52,890 bases of DNA from CAYNOZ01 sp964398955 (GTDB taxonomy: Archaea; Methanobacteriota_B; Thermococci; Thermococcales; CAYNOZ01): positions 1 to 52,890 of the forward strand of contig CAYNOZ010000001.1 in the NCBI GenBank assembly GCA_964398955.1. Direction: 5' to 3'. Below the pieces are notes generated by a model, which was not told the origin of the DNA, ran no database searches, and was given only the letters and a program-made list of their open reading frames with translations. Made by a program: the position numbers and the translations under genes. This document shows positions 19,399 through 26,980 of the stretch, one piece after another. Position 1 is the first letter of the stretch. Every line of letters begins with the position of its first letter.

Positions 19399-19960
19399 CC
19401 TTTTGGTCAGATAGCTTCAGAACTACAAACTAAGTTACAAATTAATTATACTGAAATGCTTAAAAAGGTTATGGAGAAATTTCTCTAATCACATAAAATG
19501 TTCTGAATCCCAAAGGAGTTCTATAATTTATCCAAAAAAAATTTCAGATCCGATAATTCCTTTTCAAAACAGAACCAAAGATCAAAAAATTTTCTAACTC
19601 ATTTACAAAACTAAGACACGCTTACAATGTTAATTAGATCAAATAAAGATAACGGATGGTTTTCCAAAAAAAATTTAAGATAAAACTTAAAATAAATGTA
19701 ATACAAATGTAATTAACGAAACAAGTAGCAAGTTTCTACGAATTCTAACCTTATCTATGTCTAAAATAGGTAAATATTACATTAGCTTGTTATTGAAACT
19801 CCAAATGTAGTGTTTAATATAATCCTGTATTAACTGACTTACTCCCTCCTTGAAGGAAGAGATTCAATTAAAATCCACTAGATTAAATGCAGCAAGAAAT
19901 TTAATCTCAACACCCCTCATCTTCAGAAAGTTGCATCCTTAAATCAAATTAGGTGATTAA
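19399..19960. other. Gene-free spacer between tRNA-Asp and the amidohydrolase gene
   Basis: About 560 bases with no coding frame of note and very AT-rich sequence. A perfect 12-base palindrome GAGAAATTTCTC lies at 19474-19485, just after a TATA-like CTTAAAAAGG, but no gene follows it closely. A degenerate IS200/IS605-like end is listed separately at 19789-19870. GGTG at 19952-19955 is the ribosome binding site of the next gene. Confidence 0.6.
19789..19870 (+). mobile_element. Degenerate IS200/IS605-like (omega-RNA-like) remnant
   Basis: The segment starts GTTATTGAAACT and ends, about 70 bases later, in a CTCC/GGAAGAG hairpin followed by ATTCAA. The same 12-base start and the same hairpin-plus-GATTCAA end occur at 22795-22897, where the copy is better preserved. 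I read both as decayed right-end segments of one TnpB-type element family. The middle parts do not align well by eye. Confidence 0.3.
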
Positions 19961-21220
19961 ATGAAAGCTTTTAAGGGGAAATATGTTCTTACTTCCCAAG
20001 GATTAGAAGAAAATAAAATGATTGTGACCTCCGACGGAATTATTAAAGATATCGGATCTAGAGAAAAGATGAAGAAAATATATAATTTTGAAGAAATTAT
20101 TGGCGATAATCACTTGATAATACCCGGTTTCGTTAATTTACATACCCATGTAGCAATGAGATCAATGTTAGGCTATGGAGAAGAAAAAAATATTTCAACT
20201 TGGCTGAACGATTATATATGGCCTCTTGAAAATAAAATTGATTCTGATGATATTTATTGGAGTTCATTACTTGGAATTCTTGAACTTTTAAAATCTGGAA
20301 CTACAACAATAGTTGATCATTATTTTCATGCTGATAAAGTAGCAGAAGCAGCTAAAGAAGCAGGAATTAGAGGAATTTTGGCTGAAACATTGATGGATCT
20401 TGGAAAGAGAGAGATCTCAATTAAAAAAGGAGAAGATTTTATTAAAAATTATGAAGATGAGAGCTTGATAGAACCATGGATTGGTCCTCATGCTACTGAT
20501 ACGTGTTCAAAAGAATTATTAAAAGAATCAAAAAAGGTATCTAATACGTATAATACTGGCATTCACATCCATTTATCCCAATCTAAGGATGAAGTTAGAG
20601 AGGTTAAGAATAGATACGGTAAAACTCCTACAGAATTTCTTAAAGATCAGAAAATCCTTGGACCTAATACGTTAGCTGCGCATGGGATTCACCTTACAGA
20701 AAAAGAAATAAAGATCCTTGGCAACACAAATTCTAGTATAGCCCATTGTGCAATTAGTTTATCAAAATTAGATGGGGAGGTAGCTCCAATCAAGAATTTA
20801 ATCAATGAAGGAGTTACAGTTGGAATAGGAAATGATTGTTTTACTTATGATATGTTTCCAGAACTACTATCGGTTGGAATTTTGAACAAAAATAGTGAAA
20901 ATGATCCAAAAGTCTTGCCAGCTAAAAGGATCTTTAAAATGGCCACAGTAAATGGGGCTAAAGCTGTGAAATTAAATTCAGGAGAGATTAAGGTCGGTAA
21001 TAAAGCTGATTTTGTTCTTCTAAACCCTAAAAAACATTTAAACAACATATATTCAGAGTTAGTATACCTCATAAATCAAAATGATGTCGAATACACAATT
21101 GTAAACGGAGAAGTCAGATATAGGAAAGGAGAATTCCCAGGAATTAATAAAGATAAGATTTATGATAAAGTAAAAAAAATAAATAAAAGATTAATCCCAA
21201 AAAAGAGAGAGGATCAGTAG
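19961..21220 (+). CDS. Amidohydrolase, 5'-deoxyadenosine/SAH deaminase-like
   Basis: A 419-residue amidohydrolase (TIM-barrel) related to archaeal 5'-deoxyadenosine / S-adenosylhomocysteine / methylthioadenosine deaminases and to SsnA/chlorohydrolase-type proteins. Metal-binding positions are visible: HTH at 61-63, HIHLSQSKDE around 197, AAHGIHL around 235 and a conserved Asp in GIGNDCFTYDMF around 290. The last two motifs differ from classical DadD: SIAHCAIS replaces HNP-S and GNDCFTYDMF resembles SsnA. So the substrate is uncertain; purine nucleoside deamination would suit the neighbourhood. It lies 5 bases upstream of the next gene, suggesting one transcript. Confidence 0.82.
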   Translation: MKAFKGKYVLTSQGLEENKMIVTSDGIIKDIGSREKMKKIYNFEEIIGDNHLIIPGFVNLHTHVAMRSMLGYGEEKNISTWLNDYIWPLENKIDSDDIYWSSLLGILELLKSGTTTIVDHYFHADKVAEAAKEAGIRGILAETLMDLGKREISIKKGEDFIKNYEDESLIEPWIGPHATDTCSKELLKESKKVSNTYNTGIHIHLSQSKDEVREVKNRYGKTPTEFLKDQKILGPNTLAAHGIHLTEKEIKILGNTNSSIAHCAISLSKLDGEVAPIKNLINEGVTVGIGNDCFTYDMFPELLSVGILNKNSENDPKVLPAKRIFKMATVNGAKAVKLNSGEIKVGNKADFVLLNPKKHLNNIYSELVYLINQNDVEYTIVNGEVRYRKGEFPGINKDKIYDKVKKINKRLIPKKREDQ

Positions 21221-21225
21221 ATAAA

Positions 21226-21783
21226 ATGCTTAACAGATATCGGGATAAATTAAAAAAATTAATAGAACCAGTTGCGAGAATACTAGTAAATACAGGAATT
21301 TCCCCGAATCTAATCACAATAATAGGTTTAATAATAACCATAATTTCAGGATATCAATTCTACGTAGGCAACCCATTATATGGGGGATTCATTTTACTAC
21401 TAGGAGCATTTAGCGATATTTTAGATGGTTCAGTAGCTAGAATATCTGGAAGAGAAAGTAAATTTGGAGCATTCCTTGATTCAACTATTGACAGAGCTTC
21501 TGATGGAATAGTAATATTTTCAATAGGTTTAGGAGGTCTATCCCCTTGGTATTTATGCTTTTTAGCTTTCATGGGAACTTACCTCGTTAGCTATACAAGA
21601 GGAAGAGCCGAATCCCTTGGAGCAAAAAATTTCACCATAGGAGTAGGCGAAAGAGCTGAAAGACTACTACTCATTGTAATATTCGCACTAATCAATAAAC
21701 TGTTATGGGGAATGATAGCTTTAAACATTCTAGCATGGTTCACAGTACTACAAAGAATAATAGCAGCAAATAAAAAACTCTAA
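21226..21783 (+). CDS. CDP-alcohol phosphatidyltransferase (archaetidylinositol-phosphate synthase-like)
   Basis: A 185-residue integral membrane enzyme of the CDP-alcohol phosphotransferase family. The complete active-site motif is present: D67-G68-x2-A71-R72-x8-G81-x3-D85-x3-D89, preceded by Asp64. Several hydrophobic segments (about 28-45, 52-63, 93-115, 145-175) fit the six-helix fold. The sequence style and length match archaeal archaetidylinositol-phosphate synthase, which joins CDP-archaeol with inositol phosphate; other headgroups cannot be excluded. It follows the amidohydrolase by 5 bases. Confidence 0.85.
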   Translation: MLNRYRDKLKKLIEPVARILVNTGISPNLITIIGLIITIISGYQFYVGNPLYGGFILLLGAFSDILDGSVARISGRESKFGAFLDSTIDRASDGIVIFSIGLGGLSPWYLCFLAFMGTYLVSYTRGRAESLGAKNFTIGVGERAERLLLIVIFALINKLLWGMIALNILAWFTVLQRIIAANKKL

Positions 21784-21873
21784 AATCATTTTACCCAAAA
21801 AAATACAATCTTCTTCCTTACTAAGAACATAAAAAATTATTGAATATCTGGAAATCCCAATTCAAACTTAAAA

Positions 21874-22041
21874 TCATTTAGCAACAAAATCTAAATTTTT
21901 ATCAGATTCTCTTTTCCTATCTTCCCCTTTAATCCTACTATAAAAATCTTTAAGTTCTTCCTTTACTATATCTAATAGAATAGTATCACTACGACCTTTC
22001 TTAGCTTCTTCATTCTCCAAACTACATCCACACCCCGCCAT
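21874..22041 (-). CDS. Small CGC-motif protein, 55 residues
   Basis: A short open frame on the minus strand encoding 55 residues that begin MAGCGCSLENEEAKKGRSD and end in a Lys/Glu/Asp-rich probable helix (DIVKEELKDFYSRIKGEDRK). Support for it being real: a GGTG ribosome binding site 5 bases before ATG, a TATA-like TTATATTTAAATATT about 40 bases upstream, and a position filling an otherwise gene-free 386-base gap. The paired Cys4/Cys6 at the N terminus could bind a metal or be a redox or lipidation site. I do not recognise a family. Confidence 0.55.
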   Translation of the reverse strand: MAGCGCSLENEEAKKGRSDTILLDIVKEELKDFYSRIKGEDRKRESDKNLDFVAK

Positions 22042-22143
22042 CAAAACACCATTTAAACATAAGGTTTAGAATATTTAAATATAACCTTACCCTCCCATTA
22101 ATTCCAATTCAAAAACTATTATGAGAAATTTATCCTAAAAGTT

Positions 22144-22153
22144 ATATATTAAG
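22144..22153 (+). promoter_or_regulatory. TATA box for a leaderless phosphoribosyltransferase mRNA
   Basis: ATATATTAAG lies about 22-26 bases upstream of the ATG at 22170, the spacing at which archaeal transcription starts. No Shine-Dalgarno precedes the ATG. A leaderless transcript is therefore likely. Confidence 0.45.
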
Positions 22154-22169
22154 ACTCAATTCCATCTTT

Positions 22170-22712
22170 ATGTCTAAAATACCAATAGATCCTAATAAGT
22201 TATATGAGGATTCTTTCTCTTTAGCAAAGAAAATTTACGAGAGTAGATACGCACCCGATCTGGTTGTGGGTATATGGAGAGGAGGAACGCCTCCAGCAAT
22301 TACGATTTCAGAATATTTAATTTATAAGGGAATAGACCTTTTTCATACTACAATGAAATCAGAGGCATACACAGATATAAAAGAAGTGGGGGAAGTAAAA
22401 TTGGATGCTGTTCAACACTTAATTGATAAAATTAACGAAGGTAATTATGAAAAAATGCTAATTGTTGATGATATTAATGACACTGGAAAAACATTAAAGA
22501 GAATAAAGAACAAAATAGTTCAAAATACAGAAAATACTCCAGAAATCAAGATTGCTGTCTTATACGAAAGGTCTGATAAAGATCATGAAATAGAGTCAGA
22601 TTACGTTGAAGAGTACATTCAAAATTGGATAGTTTTTCCACATGAACTAGAAGGACTAACAAAAAAGGAAATTAAAAAACTTAAACCTTGGATGTCAAAA
22701 TACACAGAGTAA
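22170..22712 (+). CDS. Purine-type phosphoribosyltransferase (xanthine/hypoxanthine-guanine PRT-like)
   Basis: A 180-residue type I phosphoribosyltransferase. The PRPP-binding loop is MLIVDDINDTGKTL (96-109), and LVVGIWRGGTPPA (31-43) is the PPi-binding loop of xanthine/guanine PRTs. The late tryptophan-containing IQNWIVFPHE is typical of the Gpt-like subgroup that places an aromatic over the purine. It probably salvages hypoxanthine, guanine or xanthine to the nucleotide, complementing the de novo purine operon in the same window. It is transcribed alone. Confidence 0.85.
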   Translation: MSKIPIDPNKLYEDSFSLAKKIYESRYAPDLVVGIWRGGTPPAITISEYLIYKGIDLFHTTMKSEAYTDIKEVGEVKLDAVQHLIDKINEGNYEKMLIVDDINDTGKTLKRIKNKIVQNTENTPEIKIAVLYERSDKDHEIESDYVEEYIQNWIVFPHELEGLTKKEIKKLKPWMSKYTE

Positions 22713-22897
22713 CATTTTCTTCGCCCTGAAGGACGAGGAAACACTTAACTTAAGTTAATAAGAGTATCTAAACCCTTGAAAATAATTAAGAAAAGTTATT
22801 GAAACTTTAATTTAAGTCAAATACATGTTAAAAACTTAAAGTTAAACCAGAATGGTTTGAATGGTGGAAGCCTCTTTCGAGTCAGAGAGGATTCAAC
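22713..22897 (+). mobile_element. PATE/MITE-like IS200/IS605 remnant with omega-RNA-like end
   Basis: The 185-base gap begins with an imperfect hairpin (TCGCCCTGAAGGACGA, 22721-22736) followed by GGAAACAC, and ends with AATGGTGGAAGCC, a CCTCT/AGAGG hairpin (22871-22890) and GATTCAAC. The GGTGGAAGCC-hairpin-GAGGATTCAAC arrangement resembles the 3' scaffold of TnpB guide RNAs at IS200/IS605 right ends. No tnpA or tnpB is present, so this would be a non-autonomous derivative of the kind called PATEs in Haloquadratum. The scaffold abuts the fdhD stop codon, so a guide transcribed from it would be antisense to the fdhD 3' end. Confidence 0.45.
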
Positions 22898-23671
22898 TTA
22901 GTATTGGATCCTTTCTTCGTTGCTGTAGATGTTCATTTTCTTTCCTCTTACAAATCCTATGAGTGTAATATTCAGTATAGATGCTATTTTAATTGCTAGG
23001 TCTGTTGGGGCCGACATAGAAACTATGATAGGTATTTTGATTTTAGCGGTTTTAATTAGAATACTGGAGGAGATTCGTCCACTAATAACTAATATTTTGT
23101 TTTTTGGAGATATTTGATCTAGTATCATTTTTCCGATTATTTTATCTATGACATTATGTCTTCCTATATCTTCTCTAAATATGAGTTTATTTTGTTTTTT
23201 ATCTGCTAATAAAGCGTTATGTACTGCTCCTGTTTTTTTAAAAAGTTTTGAATTATCTTGTAGTTCAACTATCATTTCACGGATTTTATTATTCAAAATT
23301 TTAATATCACTCTCTATTTCACAAAGGTCTGTCTCAGCTAGATTCAATTCTTTTGTGTCCCTTTTACAAGCATCTGAAATTTTTTCTTCATCCAAATTGA
23401 TAGAATTAAGCTTATCAGGGCTTATTATTACTTTTATTGTATTTTTACATCTTTCTATTGTTTCAATATTCCTTACATTTTTAAAACCTTTTTCAGAATA
23501 CAAATATCCTGTTGCTAGTTCTTTTAGATGATTTGGAGTACAACTTAAGTTGGTTAATTTTTTTTCGTTGACTTTAATCGCTATACGTTGTTCTTTAACG
23601 ATTTGATCTTTTTTAATTTGAGATTCCTTTCCTTTTATTTGAACTAATTCAATTTCTTGAGTTAGGTCCAT
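22898..23671 (-). CDS. fdhD: Formate dehydrogenase accessory sulfurtransferase FdhD
   Basis: FdhD, 257 residues, passes sulfur to the molybdenum or tungsten cofactor of formate dehydrogenase. Family signatures are TGAVHNALL (148-156), EDIGRHNVIDKIIG (167-180), GRISSSILIKTA (198-209) and SMSAPTDLAI (218-227). The active-site loop normally carries CxxC; here the loop reads DACKRDTKEL with a single Cys102, so only one of the two cysteines remains. It starts directly after the mobA stop and is the last gene of fdhA-mobA-fdhD. Confidence 0.9.
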   Translation of the reverse strand: MDLTQEIELVQIKGKESQIKKDQIVKEQRIAIKVNEKKLTNLSCTPNHLKELATGYLYSEKGFKNVRNIETIERCKNTIKVIISPDKLNSINLDEEKISDACKRDTKELNLAETDLCEIESDIKILNNKIREMIVELQDNSKLFKKTGAVHNALLADKKQNKLIFREDIGRHNVIDKIIGKMILDQISPKNKILVISGRISSSILIKTAKIKIPIIVSMSAPTDLAIKIASILNITLIGFVRGKKMNIYSNEERIQY

Positions 23672-24259
23672 TTATTTCCCTCTAATCATTTTCTCTGCTT
23701 TTTTAAGATCCTCAGTGTAATTAATATTACAGAAAAGTCGGTCTGGATCATTAATCTCTCTGATGTCTTCTTCATTAATCACACTCAAGTTGGCTTGTTT
23801 GAAGAAACTCTTAAACTTTAAATTGTTATTCTTTATCTCTTTTAATATTAAATTATGACAATTTTTGCTGTAAATTCCAGCTAAAGGTTCTATAAAATTA
23901 TTATGCTTTGGTACTAGTATATCATATGACTTCTCAAATTTTTTTAGAAATTCAAGATATTCAACTGTAATTAAAGGCATATCACAAGCCATTAAAAAGT
24001 TATAATTTGAATCAGAATAATATAAGCCTGTATAAAGTCCTCCTAAAGGTCCTTTATTAATAATTATATCTTCAACTACTTGAATATTTCTTAAAAATGA
24101 ATACTTAGATTGACGATCTACAACTACATAAACTTTATCAGAGACTTGATCTAATGTATTAATTATCCTTTTTATTATAATCTGATTTCCTAAATTAGCA
24201 AGAGCCTTATTGCTTCCGAATCTAGTGCTCTGACCTCCGGCCAATAGTATGGAATTCAT
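23672..24259 (-). CDS. mobA: Molybdenum cofactor guanylyltransferase MobA
   Basis: MobA, 195 residues, converts molybdopterin cofactor to the bis-guanine dinucleotide form needed by formate dehydrogenases. The nucleotide-binding start ILLAGGQSTRFGSNKAL (4-20), the GPLGGLYTGL loop (70-79) and the metal-binding ACDMPLI (91-97) are intact. Its ATG overlaps the fdhA stop by 4 bases. Its clustering with fdhA and fdhD supports a dedicated cofactor-maturation role. Confidence 0.92.
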   Translation of the reverse strand: MNSILLAGGQSTRFGSNKALANLGNQIIIKRIINTLDQVSDKVYVVVDRQSKYSFLRNIQVVEDIIINKGPLGGLYTGLYYSDSNYNFLMACDMPLITVEYLEFLKKFEKSYDILVPKHNNFIEPLAGIYSKNCHNLILKEIKNNNLKFKSFFKQANLSVINEEDIREINDPDRLFCNINYTEDLKKAEKMIRGK

Positions 24260-26946
24260 TCTAGACTCTCCATTTTCACAGTTGTTACTTTTAATTCAGG
24301 AATTTTAGCTTCAGGATCAAATTCTTTTGTTGTTAATCTGTTTACAGGACTTTCCTTGAAGTGAAATGGCATAAAAAGATTTCCTGGTTCAACTTTTTTA
24401 CTAATTCTAGCCTTAGATTGGATTTGACCCCTACGAGACGTTATTTTAACTTTTTCTCCTTCCTTGATGCCAAGCTTTTTAGCATCTTTTTCATTAATTT
24501 CAATATAAGAATCAGACTCGTATTCATCAATAGGTTCAGAACGTCTTGTCATAGTCCCAGTCTGGAAATGATATAGCATCCTCCCAGTCATTAAAACGTA
24601 ATTAAACTCTTCATTTAGTTCATCAACCGGATCTAAGTAATTAGAAATGTGAAATTTTCCTTTACCTTTGAAGAATTCATTTTCATGCAAGAATTTCGTT
24701 CCTGTATCCTCTTCATTGACACAAGGCCATTGTACTCCAGAATTTTCTATTTTATTATAACTAACACCTCTATATATAGGCGTAAGCTCGGTTATTTCAT
24801 TCATTACTTCCTTTGGAGAATCATAGCGCATAGGGAATCCTAATCTCTTAGAAAGCTCGCATATGATTTTCCAGTCAGGTTTCGATTCTCCCAAAGGATT
24901 TATAGCTTTCCTAATCTTTTGAATCCGTCTTTCAGTATTAGTATAAGTGCCTTGTTTCTCTGCAAAACTAGATGCCGGCAAAACTACATCTGCGTATTCA
25001 GCAGTTTCTGTTAAAAATATATCTTGAACAACTAAGAAATTTAATTCCCTTAAAGCCTTCTTAACATGGTTCTGATCTGGATCAGAAACAACAGGATTCT
25101 CTCCAATTATATAAAGAGATTTTAGATCATTTTCAGCAGCTTTTTTAAAGATCTCCACTACGGTTAATCCTTCTTTACTAGGTAACTCTGTATTCCAGGC
25201 TCCCTCAAATTTTCCTTTAATTTTGGAATCGATTACGGACTGATATCCAGGAAAAACCTCTGGTAGGGCTCCCAAATCACACGCCCCCTGAACATTGTTT
25301 TGTCCTCTTAATGGATTAACTCCTGTGCCTTCCTTACCCACATTTCCAGTCGCCATAGCCAGATTGGCTAAAGATATAACGTTATCAGTTCCATTTTTGT
25401 GCTGAGTTATACCCATACCATAGTATATAGAGCTTTTACCCATAGAAGCGTATAATCTAGCTGCTTTAGTTATATCTTCAGCAGGGACTCCAGTTATTTC
25501 CTCAACTTTATGTATATCATACTTTTTTATTGAACTAAGTATCCCTTCGAAATTCTCAGTTCTTTCTTCTATGTATTTAGTATCTTGAAGATTATCTTGT
25601 ACTATTACGTGTAGTAAACCATTCAATAAGGCCGTATCTGTTCCCGGCTTTTGTTGTAAGTGTATATCAGCTTTTTGAGAGAGTTCAATCTTTCTTGGAT
25701 CTGCCACGATTAATTTTGCCCCATTTTTCACTGCTTTTTTTATCTTACTACCTATTATAGGATGATTTTCCGTAGTATTAGATCCGATCACAAATATTAC
25801 ATCAGTGCTGCTAATTTCTTCTATTGAATTAGTCATAGCCGCAGATCCAAATGATTTCTTCAATCCAGCCACGGTAGAGGAATGACATAATCTAGCACAG
25901 TGATCAATATTATTAGTTCCTATAACGGCTCTCATGAATTTTTGCATTAAATAATTCTCTTCGTTAGTACATTTAGCAGAACTTAAACCAGCTATAGAAT
26001 CCGGTCCAGATTCTTTCTTGATACTTTTCAATTCTTCAACCACATAATTTAATGCTGCATCCCAGGATACTTCTTGAAATTCTCCATTCCTATTTATCAA
26101 AGGTTGAGTAATTCTATCAGAGTGATTTACAAAATCATATCCGAATCTACCTTTCACACAAATTCCTTTATTTGAATTAGGGGAATTCTCATTTGATCTG
26201 GATTCTACTTTAATTATCTCATTTTTTTTAACTTGAAGTTCTAATTGACAACCTACTCCACAATAAGGGCATGTAGTTTGGATTTTATCAATTTTATATT
26301 CTTTATCTTGACTAGTAGATGAATTGTATGATAATGTTTCATTTGAACAATCCTCAGCAAAGCTATCGCACGAAACGTAATTAGAATGATCTCCTCCTAA
26401 TTTTTGATCTATGACCGATGCTACTCTAGTTTCAAAAATTCCGTCAAGAAAATATATTGGTTCGAAATTTTTAAATTCTTGATAATTTCTTAAAAATTCT
26501 TTATATAACATATAATTATTATTTTTGAGTTTTAGTAATTTAATGTAATCTAAAATCTCTTTTTCTGTTTCTAAACTGAAATAAGGTTTCTTGATCCTAT
26601 ATCTATAACTTAGATCTTGGATTACGCAATTTTCACTGGATTTGCATATAATATTAGAATTATTCTTAGTAGGGGAAGGTTCCATAGCTGTTTTATCTAT
26701 CTTTTCATTAGTTTTCTTTTCTGTAAATGCTTTTATTCCTTTTTCAATTGATTTGGAGCATATATTAAACATTGATCTATTTCTTGATTCTATCAAGCAT
26801 AGTTTACAGGACCCCAAGATAGCTAATTGAGGATCATAACTTAACTTGGAAATATTTATTTCATCACTTTGTCTGACGTCTAATTCATTCTGATCTTTCT
26901 CTGCCCTGTAAAATTTATAATTCATCTTATCTTTCATTAGAAACAC
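24256..26946 (-). CDS. fdhA: Formate dehydrogenase catalytic subunit with degenerate NuoG-like N-terminus
   Basis: Molybdopterin (Mo/W) formate dehydrogenase alpha subunit, about 896 residues. From residue 223 on it is canonical: [4Fe-4S] ligands CPYCGVGC (226-233) and Cys263, and the metal ligand Cys354 followed by His355 in DHCARLCHSS; no selenocysteine. The first 220 residues align with the NuoG-like N-terminus of large FDHs but have lost most ligands. In the 2Fe-2S domain the first Cys is Ser36 (Cys47, 50, 63 remain). The His-Cys cluster has Lys94 and Asn98 where His and Cys belong (Cys101, 107 remain). In the ferredoxin domain one cluster has Tyr145, Tyr148, Phe151, Tyr155 and the other Tyr190, Cys193, Phe196, Cys200. 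GTG 26946 or ATG 26937 could start it. A TATA-like ACTTAAAAATT just after purP2 suggests its own promoter. Confidence 0.9.
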   Translation of the reverse strand: MFLMKDKMNYKFYRAEKDQNELDVRQSDEINISKLSYDPQLAILGSCKLCLIESRNRSMFNICSKSIEKGIKAFTEKKTNEKIDKTAMEPSPTKNNSNIICKSSENCVIQDLSYRYRIKKPYFSLETEKEILDYIKLLKLKNNNYMLYKEFLRNYQEFKNFEPIYFLDGIFETRVASVIDQKLGGDHSNYVSCDSFAEDCSNETLSYNSSTSQDKEYKIDKIQTTCPYCGVGCQLELQVKKNEIIKVESRSNENSPNSNKGICVKGRFGYDFVNHSDRITQPLINRNGEFQEVSWDAALNYVVEELKSIKKESGPDSIAGLSSAKCTNEENYLMQKFMRAVIGTNNIDHCARLCHSSTVAGLKKSFGSAAMTNSIEEISSTDVIFVIGSNTTENHPIIGSKIKKAVKNGAKLIVADPRKIELSQKADIHLQQKPGTDTALLNGLLHVIVQDNLQDTKYIEERTENFEGILSSIKKYDIHKVEEITGVPAEDITKAARLYASMGKSSIYYGMGITQHKNGTDNVISLANLAMATGNVGKEGTGVNPLRGQNNVQGACDLGALPEVFPGYQSVIDSKIKGKFEGAWNTELPSKEGLTVVEIFKKAAENDLKSLYIIGENPVVSDPDQNHVKKALRELNFLVVQDIFLTETAEYADVVLPASSFAEKQGTYTNTERRIQKIRKAINPLGESKPDWKIICELSKRLGFPMRYDSPKEVMNEITELTPIYRGVSYNKIENSGVQWPCVNEEDTGTKFLHENEFFKGKGKFHISNYLDPVDELNEEFNYVLMTGRMLYHFQTGTMTRRSEPIDEYESDSYIEINEKDAKKLGIKEGEKVKITSRRGQIQSKARISKKVEPGNLFMPFHFKESPVNRLTTKEFDPEAKIPELKVTTVKMESLE

Positions 26947-26980
26947 TTTGAAATTGAAATAAGAAGAAATGTTTTAATTT

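Noticed and set aside
19474..19485. Palindrome GAGAAATTTCTC as an operator
   Set aside because: No gene starts within about 470 bases downstream, so no target is apparent.
24256..26946. fdhA as a frameshifted or fused pseudogene
   Set aside because: The frame is open throughout, coupled to mobA by a 4-base overlap, and the catalytic domain is intact; the odd N-terminus still follows the NuoG alignment.
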